From VMCP01 sp964645755 (GTDB lineage Bacteria > Bacteroidota > Bacteroidia > NS11-12g > UBA955), in contig CAZYBT010000028.1 of assembly GCA_964645755.1 (NCBI GenBank), positions 1 through 26,349 on the forward strand: a DNA stretch of 26,349 nucleotides. The letters are read 5' to 3'. This document shows positions 8,587 through 15,008 of this stretch, one piece after another. A program made the position numbers and the translations under genes. Under the pieces are notes generated by a model that did not search any database, was not told where the DNA came from, and saw only the letters and a list, made by a program, of their open reading frames with translations. How positions within the stretch are numbered: position 1 is the first letter of the stretch; every line of letters starts with the position of its first letter.

Positions 8587-9125
8587 AACTGTTTTTTTTC
8601 GTTTAATAGATCTCTCAGCATCGCTCTTGCCCGACTCAACATACTTTTTGAATTGGATTCGGAAGTATTTAAATACTGGGCAATTTCTTTGTGCGATAGA
8701 TTGTCGATAGCATACATGTTGAGAACCAACGCATATTTTTCAGGCAGCTGCTTCATTAACAACAAAATGTCGTCGGCAGAAAGCTGCTGCATCTTACCTT
8801 CCTCTTCTACTTCTTGTTCTGGGGTATCGATATTTTCAATGTCAACCAAAGTTGGCCCCGATTTAGCTTTCCTGTATTTAGAAAGTGCTAAATTGATGAA
8901 AATTCTCGTCATCCATCCCTCAAAAGTAGCGGTGTCGCGCAAAGAATGAATACTGTCAAAGATCTTTATGAAGCCTTCTTGCAACAAGTCTTGGGCATCT
9001 GCATTGCTTGGAGAATATCTCAAGCAATGTCCGAACATTTTTGCGCCAAATTTTTCATAGAGTTCTTTCTGAGCTCTGCGATCATTTTTGACACATCCGG
9101 ATATGATTTCCTCATTTGTTAACAA
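8583..9125 (-). CDS. ECF-subfamily RNA polymerase sigma-70 factor
   Basis: 180 residues, normal for an ECF sigma. Region 2 spans about 25-92: an LYEKFGAKMFGHCLRY helix, then DAQDLLQEGFIKIFDSIHSL (core binding and -10 recognition) and FEGWMTRIFINLALSKYRK. After an acidic linker (EQEVEEEGK), region 4 at about 120-175 carries LPEKYALVLNMYAIDNLSHK and a helix-turn-helix EIAQYLNTSESNSKSMLSRAR that contacts the -35. The only in-frame start after the upstream TGA is TTG 9125 (or a rarer codon). It is first in a three-gene cluster, with its stop overlapping the start of the putative anti-sigma. Upstream lies an ECF-like GCAAC-N15-CGTC instead of the TAnnTTTG seen before other genes, suggesting autoregulation (inference). 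Confidence 0.93.
   Translation of the reverse strand: MLTNEEIISGCVKNDRRAQKELYEKFGAKMFGHCLRYSPSNADAQDLLQEGFIKIFDSIHSLRDTATFEGWMTRIFINLALSKYRKAKSGPTLVDIENIDTPEQEVEEEGKMQQLSADDILLLMKQLPEKYALVLNMYAIDNLSHKEIAQYLNTSESNSKSMLSRARAMLRDLLNEKKQF
8592..8599 (-). other. A8 slippery run at the sigma/anti-sigma junction
   Basis: On the coding strand the last codons of the sigma gene read GAA AAA AAA CAG TTT TGA. A -1 slip on AAA AAA would bypass the stop and read ACA GTT TTG AAC, exactly the frame of the downstream anti-sigma gene. Whether slippage happens is unknown; no downstream stem-loop was established. Confidence 0.35.
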
Positions 9126-9141
9126 GTAGCTTCAGATTTAT

Positions 9142-9165
9142 GACGAAAAAAATAGAAAAGGTTGC
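9142..9165 (-). promoter_or_regulatory. Candidate ECF-type promoter of the sigma/anti-sigma cluster
   Basis: On the minus strand: GCAAC (9165-9161), a T-rich 15-nt spacer, then CGTC (9145-9142). An AAC-type -35 with a CGT-type -10 and a T-rich spacer is the general form of ECF-sigma promoters. The predicted start of transcription would be near 9135, about 10 nt before the TTG start of the sigma gene. No TAnnTTTG is found in this intergenic stretch on the minus strand. Confidence 0.4.
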
Positions 9166-9204
9166 AAAAAAAAATTAAAATTGTAGCAAATATGTCAACA
9201 ACCC

Positions 9205-10284
9205 ATGAAAAATCTACCATTTTCCGCAAAAACTTTTTTTATTCTCACTTTTAATTTCGCGATTTCCGCAAATCTTTTTTCACAATACAACAATCCTGAT
9301 CAGTTTTCATCAACCAAAACAATCACCATTTATACCTCAGAATTTCAAAAAGGGAAAGCGGCGCTTAACCAATTTTTAACAAAATTGAACGCCGAAGTTT
9401 TAAATCAAGAACTGAGCACAAACAGCGTAGAATTGAGATTTACCGCACTCCAATCGCAAATCTTTTCAATTGATTCCATGTTGGGAACCTTAGGTTACAT
9501 TACCAGCTCAAGACAAAATAACAACAATCTTAAAAATACCATAAAATCTCTTCAAAACCAAATTGAAGACCAACAAATCTTAATAGATCGCATCAAATTA
9601 AAAGCATTAAAAGACTCAACCTTCAATCAAAAAAATAATTCCGAAACGCAAATTCATTACCATCAGGATAAAATCAAAGAAGCCAATCGCACACTCAACA
9701 GTATTCAAGAGAACGAAAATCGGATATACATCAACCTCGACCTAAGAGATGAACAGTCGGTGCCTACAGGTGATTCAAAAATTGCTTGGGCAAAAATGCC
9801 CGGATTGGCTTATAATTACCTGTCAATCGAAAATCCTAAAATTGGAATCTCCGACAAAGCCTACTCAGGTATCAACTTAAAATATATTTTCACCAAAGGC
9901 AAAAGTTTTTTCCAAATCGGTGTTTTAAAATCTCAAAATTTGTCGCAATCAGATAGCACCTCTCTCACATTAGCACCACAAACTTTCAATGAATTTTTCA
10001 CCGTTGAATTTGGACAAGATTTCTATACCAAACATTTCGGACGTGGAAACCGTAAATTCTTTAACCTTTATTCTGGGTACACCATCGGAGGGATGATACC
10101 AAACAAAAGAAATGATGAAAGCATGGGCTTTGTTCCTTTGTTGAATCTTTCAATGGGAGTTGAACTCATTAAAACAAAACACATTTTGTTAGATACACGT
10201 GCTTCCTACTTTTTACCTTTAGATGGAATCAACAGAAACACCCGTGGTATTCTCATGGGCGCTTCCTTCAACTTCGTGTTTTAA
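9205..10284 (+). CDS. Outer-membrane beta-barrel protein with a DUF4349-like coiled-coil periplasmic domain
   Basis: 359 residues, function unknown. Signal peptide at about 1-27 (hydrophobic FFILTFNFAISANLFSQ). Residues about 35-185 follow the layout of DUF4349: an early ALNQFL/ELRF module, a short IDSMLGTLGYI strand-helix, then a long coiled coil rich in N, Q, K and E (about 105-180), closing with a strand (RIYINLDLRDE). From about 195 the sequence becomes alternating strands with Y/F/G (FFQIGVLKS, FFNLYSGYTIGGMIP, GFVPLLNLSMGVEL) and ends in FNFVF, a C-terminal aromatic typical of BAM substrates. Starts divergently from the sigma gene across a 79-bp gap. The E1 dehydrogenase starts 9 nt downstream, so the two may share a transcript although their roles look unrelated. 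The domain assignment is by pattern and needs a profile search. Confidence 0.75.
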   Translation: MKNLPFSAKTFFILTFNFAISANLFSQYNNPDQFSSTKTITIYTSEFQKGKAALNQFLTKLNAEVLNQELSTNSVELRFTALQSQIFSIDSMLGTLGYITSSRQNNNNLKNTIKSLQNQIEDQQILIDRIKLKALKDSTFNQKNNSETQIHYHQDKIKEANRTLNSIQENENRIYINLDLRDEQSVPTGDSKIAWAKMPGLAYNYLSIENPKIGISDKAYSGINLKYIFTKGKSFFQIGVLKSQNLSQSDSTSLTLAPQTFNEFFTVEFGQDFYTKHFGRGNRKFFNLYSGYTIGGMIPNKRNDESMGFVPLLNLSMGVELIKTKHILLDTRASYFLPLDGINRNTRGILMGASFNFVF

Positions 10285-10293
10285 CCCAATGTC

Positions 10294-12270
10294 ATGCTTT
10301 TCAACAAGAAAAATCTTTCAGAAGCCGAACTCATGCTCTTGTATAGAGCACTCCTTAAACCTAGGGTTATTGAAGAACGAATGCTCGTTCTGTTGCGACA
10401 AGGGAAAATTGGAAAATGGTTCAGTGGAATCGGTCAGGAAGCAATTTCTGTTGGTGTAACAATGGCACTCAACCCCGATGAATATATCCTGCCCCTTCAT
10501 CGAAACTTGGGTGTTTTTACCACAAGAAATATGACCGATGCACAACTCTTCGCCCAATGGCAAGGGAAAGCATCGGGATTCACCAAAGGAAGAGACCGCA
10601 GTTTCCATTTTGGATCTAATGAACACCACATTGTGGGAATGATTTCTCATCTGGGAGCCATGCTAGGCGTTGCAAATGGAATTGCAGTTGCAGATTCCCT
10701 CAAAAACAAAAAACGTGTAACGGTTTGCTTCTCAGGAGATGGAGGCACTTCCGAAGGCGATTTCCATGAAGCCCTCAACGTGGCCGCTGTTTGGTCGCTG
10801 CCCGTGATTTTCTTGATTGAAAACAATGGGTATGGACTCTCAACCCCCAGCCACGACCAATTTCGTTGCAAACAATTCATTGATAAAGGAATTGGATATG
10901 GCATGGAAACCCTTCAAATTGATGGGAATAACATTTTAGAAGTCTATCACGCAATTTCAGAGCTTTCTGAATCCATGCGCCAAAATCCTAGGCCCGTTTT
11001 AGTAGAAGCGATTACCTTTCGCATGCGCGGCCATGAAGAAGCAAGTGGCACGAAATATGTCCCTCAAGAACTTTTCGATAAATGGGCCCCAAAAGACCCA
11101 GTGAAAAATTATGAGGACTTTCTTTTTTCGGAGGGATATTTAACCGACGAGTTAAAAAAGAGCATCGAAACTGAAATTCTCAATAGCCTCAATGTTGCAG
11201 TTGAAAGGGTTTTTCAAGAACCTGAAATTCAAGCCAATACACAGGATGAACTGAATGATATTTTTGCCCCTTATCATCCTGTCATTGCAGAAATACCCAC
11301 ACAAAACATCCAAGAAATGAGGCTGATTGATGCCGTGAGAAATGCCATGTGGTTGGCCATGGAAAAACATGACAATCTGGTGATTATGGGACAAGATGTT
11401 GCCGAATATGGAGGTGTTTTCAAGGCTACGGAAGGATTTCTCGAAAAATTTGGCAAACAACGTGTTCGCAATACGCCCATCACCGAAAGTAGCATTTTGG
11501 GTGCTGGGTATGGACTTGCTATTCGCAATCACAAGGCCATCGTGGAAATGCAATTTTCCGATTTTGTGAGCTGCGGATTCAATCAAATTGTTAACAATAT
11601 GGCAAAAAGCCATTATCGCTGGGGACAACCTGCCGATGTGGTTGTGCGCATGCCAACAGGTGCTGGGGTGCAGGCTGGTCCATTTCACAGCCAAAGCACT
11701 GAATCATGGTTTTACCATGTTCCTGGACTAAAAATTTACTATCCTTCAACGGCAAAAGATGCAAAAGGATTGCTTTTACGCGCCATTGAAGACCCGAATC
11801 CTGTGTTGTTTTTTGAACATAAATACCTCTACAGAACCCAACAAGACGAAGTTCCTTTAGATTATTATCTGATTGATGAGGGACAAGCTGCGGTGCATGA
11901 TTTTGGGCAAGATGCTTGCATCATCACTTATGGCTGGGGAGTTCAAAACGCAATTCAGGTGGTCCGCGATAACCAATTAAATGTAACCGTTGTTGACCTC
12001 AGAACCCTGGTTCCATTGGATAAAAAGACCATCACAGAGGTTGTTAAACGAACCAATAAAGTGCTTGTTTTAACAGAAGATTGTTTAACTGGCAGTATAG
12101 CCAGCGATATCAGCAGTTGGATTTCTGAAGAATTATTCGTATATTTAGATGCACCTGTCATGAGGTTGGGCAGCCTAGATACTCCCATTCCCCTGGCAAA
12201 ATCCCTGGAAGACAATTTCCTACCTTGGTCCCGCCTGAATGATAAATTGATGCAATTGATTGAATTGTAA
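10294..12270 (+). CDS. Fused alpha/beta E1 component of a branched-chain-type 2-oxo-acid dehydrogenase
   Basis: 658 residues carrying both E1 subunits in one chain. It performs TPP-dependent decarboxylation of 2-oxo acids and acylation of an E2 lipoyl domain. Alpha part, about 10-310: the TPP-binding motif begins GDGGTSEGDF at 148 and ends ENN (176-178), and the RMRGHEEASGTKY loop lies at 243-254. A linker of about 28 residues (312-339) leads to the beta part, about 340-658: GQDVAEYGGVFKATEGF, TPITESSILGAGYGLA, PTGAGVQAGPFHSQSTESWF, PGLKIYYPS, and the C-terminal transketolase domain with VVDLRTLVPLD. Such fusions are known in Bacteroidota and are annotated as branched-chain or general alpha-ketoacid dehydrogenase; substrate cannot be read from sequence. 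No E2 or E3 gene is in the window. ATG 10294 puts a normal E1 alpha N-terminus first. Confidence 0.93.
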   Translation: MLFNKKNLSEAELMLLYRALLKPRVIEERMLVLLRQGKIGKWFSGIGQEAISVGVTMALNPDEYILPLHRNLGVFTTRNMTDAQLFAQWQGKASGFTKGRDRSFHFGSNEHHIVGMISHLGAMLGVANGIAVADSLKNKKRVTVCFSGDGGTSEGDFHEALNVAAVWSLPVIFLIENNGYGLSTPSHDQFRCKQFIDKGIGYGMETLQIDGNNILEVYHAISELSESMRQNPRPVLVEAITFRMRGHEEASGTKYVPQELFDKWAPKDPVKNYEDFLFSEGYLTDELKKSIETEILNSLNVAVERVFQEPEIQANTQDELNDIFAPYHPVIAEIPTQNIQEMRLIDAVRNAMWLAMEKHDNLVIMGQDVAEYGGVFKATEGFLEKFGKQRVRNTPITESSILGAGYGLAIRNHKAIVEMQFSDFVSCGFNQIVNNMAKSHYRWGQPADVVVRMPTGAGVQAGPFHSQSTESWFYHVPGLKIYYPSTAKDAKGLLLRAIEDPNPVLFFEHKYLYRTQQDEVPLDYYLIDEGQAAVHDFGQDACIITYGWGVQNAIQVVRDNQLNVTVVDLRTLVPLDKKTITEVVKRTNKVLVLTEDCLTGSIASDISSWISEELFVYLDAPVMRLGSLDTPIPLAKSLEDNFLPWSRLNDKLMQLIEL

Positions 12271-12334
12271 GATTAAAAGATAAATAGATTAGTAGATTAA
12301 CGGTAACAATTTTAATCACTCTAATCTTTTAATC
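12271..12334. terminator. Imperfect inverted repeat between convergent genes, likely bidirectional terminator
   Basis: GATTAAAAGA (12271-12280) is exactly complementary to TCTTTTAATC (12325-12334). Inside, AGATTAGTAGATTAA pairs imperfectly with TTAATCACTCTAATCT. The structure starts one base after the E1 stop and lies in the 79-bp gap facing the ychF stop. It is very AT-rich and has no clear U-tract, so the terminator role is inferred from position. The repeated GATTAA/GATTAG units could instead mark a small intergenic repeat. Confidence 0.45.
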
Positions 12335-12349
12335 ACCCTAACCCTTTTC

Positions 12350-13450
12350 TCACACATTAAACCTAAAATGCATACAATCACCGTCTTTCACGATGTATTC
12401 TTTGCCTTCTACGCGTAATTTTCCTACTTCTCTACAAGCGGCTTCAGAACCATAGTGAATCCAATCTTCGTAGGCAATAACCTCAGCGCGGATAAATCCT
12501 TTTTCAAAGTCGGTATGGATAACACCCGCAGCTGCTGGCGCTTTTGTACCTTCGGTAATGGTCCATGCTCTCACTTCTTTCACACCTACGGTGAAATATG
12601 TGATGTAATTCAATAATTTATAAGCTCCTTGAATCAATTTCTCAACACCACTTTGCGTCAATCCCATTTCTTCTAAGAAAATTTTACGGTCTTCATAACT
12701 TTCAAGTTCTGCAATTTCAGCTTCAATTGCAGCAGAAATAATCAAAATCTGTGCATTTTCATCTTTTACAGCTTCTCTTACTTGCTCAACATAAGCATTG
12801 CCGTTAATCGAACTTTCTGGGTCAACGTTACATACATACATCACTGGTTTTTCGGTGAGCAAATTCAAATCTTTCACAAATTCTTTTTTCTCAACTTCAA
12901 TTTCAATGGTACGTGCATTTTTACCTTGCAACAAATGCGCTTTGTAAGCTTCGCAAACTTCCAACGTTTTTGCAGCCTCTTTATCGCCACCGGTACGGGC
13001 TTGTTTTGCAATCTTTGAAATTTTTGCCTCAAGGGTTTCAAGGTCCTTCAATTGCAATTCCGTATCAATGATCTCTTTATCGCGAATTGGGTTTACCGAT
13101 CCATCAACGTGGATGATGTTATCATCGTCGAAACATCTCAAAACATGGAGAATGGCATGGGTATTTCGAATGTTCCCTAAAAATTGGTTACCCAAACCGT
13201 CACCTTTTGAGGCTCCTTTCACCAAACCTGCAATGTCTACAATTTCAATGGTTGTAGGTACTAGATTTTGAGGATTCACCAACTCCGCCAACTTTGTCAT
13301 GCGTTGGTCTGGAACAGTAATGGTTCCTACATTCGGCTCGATGGTGCAGAATGGAAAATTTGCTGATTGCGCTTTCGCACTAGATACGGCGTTAAAAAGG
13401 GTCGATTTACCAACATTTGGCAAACCCACGATTCCACATTGTAAAGACAT
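12350..13450 (-). CDS. ychF: YchF/OLA1-family P-loop ATPase
   Basis: Obg-related TRAFAC NTPase that binds ribosomes and prefers ATP. 366 residues, normal length. Walker A GLPNVGKST (9-17); FPFCTIEPNVG (32-42); switch II DIAGLVKGASKGDGLGNQFL (72-91); a coiled-coil insertion (about 125-195); and a C-terminal TGS domain (about 280-366) with YFTVGVKEVRAWTI, HTDFEKGFIRAEV and KDGDCMHFRFNV. Odd point: the specificity motif, NxxE in YchF proteins (NVNE in E. coli), reads N208-V-D-P211 followed by E212, so a proline occupies the glutamate position. Lies 12 nt downstream of glmM, but a TAACTTTG octamer overlaps the glmM stop, so it may also have its own promoter. ATG 13450 gives the standard N-terminus. 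Confidence 0.96.
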   Translation of the reverse strand: MSLQCGIVGLPNVGKSTLFNAVSSAKAQSANFPFCTIEPNVGTITVPDQRMTKLAELVNPQNLVPTTIEIVDIAGLVKGASKGDGLGNQFLGNIRNTHAILHVLRCFDDDNIIHVDGSVNPIRDKEIIDTELQLKDLETLEAKISKIAKQARTGGDKEAAKTLEVCEAYKAHLLQGKNARTIEIEVEKKEFVKDLNLLTEKPVMYVCNVDPESSINGNAYVEQVREAVKDENAQILIISAAIEAEIAELESYEDRKIFLEEMGLTQSGVEKLIQGAYKLLNYITYFTVGVKEVRAWTITEGTKAPAAAGVIHTDFEKGFIRAEVIAYEDWIHYGSEAACREVGKLRVEGKEYIVKDGDCMHFRFNV

Positions 13451-13457
13451 TTGGCTA

Positions 13458-13465
13458 CAAAGTTA
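13458..13465 (-). promoter_or_regulatory. Possible -7 element upstream of ychF
   Basis: Reads TAACTTTG on the minus strand, matching TAnnTTTG, and ends 7 nt before the ychF ATG. It overlaps the glmM stop codon. The nearest upstream TTG is only 14 nt away, so a paired -33 is not convincing. Confidence 0.3.
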
Positions 13466-14842
13466 CTCTAATAAATCACCAATATCTTGTAAAATTTTCT
13501 TGGTGAGGTTTTCAGCGGTCGTTAAACTGGCACTTTCCGCATAAATACGAATGATTGGCTCCGTGTTGCTCTTACGCAAATGCACCCAATCTTCGTCGAA
13601 TTCTATTTTCACACCATCAATGGTGTTCACTGGCTGTTTTTTGTATTTATCTCTGATTTTGTCCAAAATCATGTCAACATCCGTTCCCGCATGCAATTCC
13701 GCTTTATTTTTCGACATCATATAAGTTGGATACAAAGCCCTCAAACCAGAAGTTTTCATGTTAGAACTTACAAGGTGCGACAAAAACAAAGCAATACCCA
13801 CGAGAGCGTCACGGCCATAATGCAACTCTGGAACAATAATTCCTCCATTGCCTTCGCCGCCAATTACCGCGTTGTTTGATTTCATGCACTCAACCACATT
13901 CACTTCACCTACCGCACTTGCAAAATACTTTTGACCCGCTTTTTCTGTGAGTTCTTTCAATGCACGTGTACTCGATAAGTTGCTTACTGTAGTGCCAGGT
14001 TTATGTTTGATTACGTAATCTGCAATGGCTACCAAGGTATATTCTTCGCCAAACATTTCACCATCATCAGAAATAAAGGCCAAACGATCAACGTCTGGAT
14101 CAACCACAATTCCTAAATGACATTTATCTGATTTAACAACCGACGAAATTTCACCCAAATGCTCAGCCAAAGGCTCAGGATTGTGTGCAAAATTACCTGT
14201 TGGTTCACCGTTGATTAAAACAATGTCGTCTACTCCCAACGCTTTTAACAAACGTGGAACAGCAACTCCGCCCACACTATTCACTGGATCAACCGCGATT
14301 TTAAATTTCTTTTCACGGATCAATTCTGGCTTCACCAAATCCAATTCGAGAATCTTTTGAATGTGGTAATCTAAATAGTCTGTATGGGTGCGTTTTCCAA
14401 GTTGATCTACAGTTGCAAAATTAAAATCACCCTTTTCAGCAATCTCTAAAATGGCTTCACCATCGGCACCGCTAATAAATTCGCCTTTTTCATTGAGCAA
14501 TTTCAAAGCGTTCCATTGCTTAGGGTTGTGACTCGCTGTGATGATAATACCGCCTGCCGCTTCTTCAGCAACAACTGCCATCTCAACGGTAGGCGTTGTA
14601 GCCAAATCTAAGTCTACCACATTCAATCCAAGACCTAACAAAGTGTTTACAATGAGCTCTTGCACCATAGGTCCGCTAATTCTCGCATCACGTCCAATCA
14701 CAATCTTACGATTGTCTGATTTTCCGTAAATCCAAGATCCATAAGCAGATGCAAACTTCACTATATCCATCGGTGTTAAGTTGTCTGAAGGAACGCCTCC
14801 AATTGTACCTCTGATACCTGAAATTGATTTGATTAACGTCAT
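13463..14842 (-). CDS. glmM: Phosphoglucosamine mutase (alpha-D-phosphohexomutase family)
   Basis: Interconverts glucosamine-6-P and glucosamine-1-P on the way to UDP-GlcNAc for peptidoglycan and other envelope sugars. 459 residues with all four family signatures: TASHNPKQWNALK with the phosphorylatable serine at S104; metal-binding DPDVDR with D248, D250 and D252; the sugar-binding loop GEGNGG at 329-334; and the phosphate-binding loop RKSNTEP at 423-429. The N-terminal SISGIRGTIGG is also typical. The GEGNGG loop differs from the GEQSGH-type loop of proteobacterial GlmM; I recall this variant in Bacteroidota proteins annotated as GlmM, so a phosphomanno- or phosphoglucomutase role is not excluded. 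Divergent from ftcD, with ychF 12 nt downstream. Confidence 0.92.
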   Translation of the reverse strand: MTLIKSISGIRGTIGGVPSDNLTPMDIVKFASAYGSWIYGKSDNRKIVIGRDARISGPMVQELIVNTLLGLGLNVVDLDLATTPTVEMAVVAEEAAGGIIITASHNPKQWNALKLLNEKGEFISGADGEAILEIAEKGDFNFATVDQLGKRTHTDYLDYHIQKILELDLVKPELIREKKFKIAVDPVNSVGGVAVPRLLKALGVDDIVLINGEPTGNFAHNPEPLAEHLGEISSVVKSDKCHLGIVVDPDVDRLAFISDDGEMFGEEYTLVAIADYVIKHKPGTTVSNLSSTRALKELTEKAGQKYFASAVGEVNVVECMKSNNAVIGGEGNGGIIVPELHYGRDALVGIALFLSHLVSSNMKTSGLRALYPTYMMSKNKAELHAGTDVDMILDKIRDKYKKQPVNTIDGVKIEFDEDWVHLRKSNTEPIIRIYAESASLTTAENLTKKILQDIGDLLE

Positions 14843-14855
14843 AATTTTGGGGGTG

Positions 14856-14863
14856 CAAAAATA
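14856..14863 (-). promoter_or_regulatory. -7 promoter element for glmM
   Basis: TATTTTTG on the minus strand, 13 nt before the glmM ATG, in the 166-bp gap shared with divergent ftcD. No TTG lies at the canonical -33 distance; the nearest gives a spacer of only 13. The rest of the gap (about 14880-14970) shows nothing else I recognise. Confidence 0.4.
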
Positions 14864-14972
14864 GCGAAATTTCTATCAATAATAACTAGATTCATCGAAA
14901 AATATTGCTGAATGTTTTGCAAAATTGAGTAAATGAACAATCTTTTTAAAATTCATTGGAAATAATCTCAGG

Positions 14973-15004
14973 TTGACCACATTGTCACAAAAATTGTACC
15001 TTTG
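14973..15004 (+). promoter_or_regulatory. Promoter of ftcD (TTG-N21-TACCTTTG)
   Basis: TTG at 14973-14975 and TACCTTTG at 14997-15004 with a 21-nt spacer match the Bacteroidota -33/-7 promoter. The octamer ends 4 nt before the ftcD ATG, so the transcript should begin at or very near the start codon. This also argues against any start upstream of 15009. Confidence 0.55.
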
Positions 15005-15008
15005 CCCC

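Noticed and set aside
9166..9174. A9 run upstream of the divergent genes as a phase-variation tract
   Set aside because: Intergenic, in a generally A-rich gap; nothing in the sequence shows length variation.
11152..11694. 180-residue minus-strand open frame inside the E1 fusion
   Set aside because: Fully antisense to conserved E1 beta sequence; His/Asn/Phe-rich composition and no domain.
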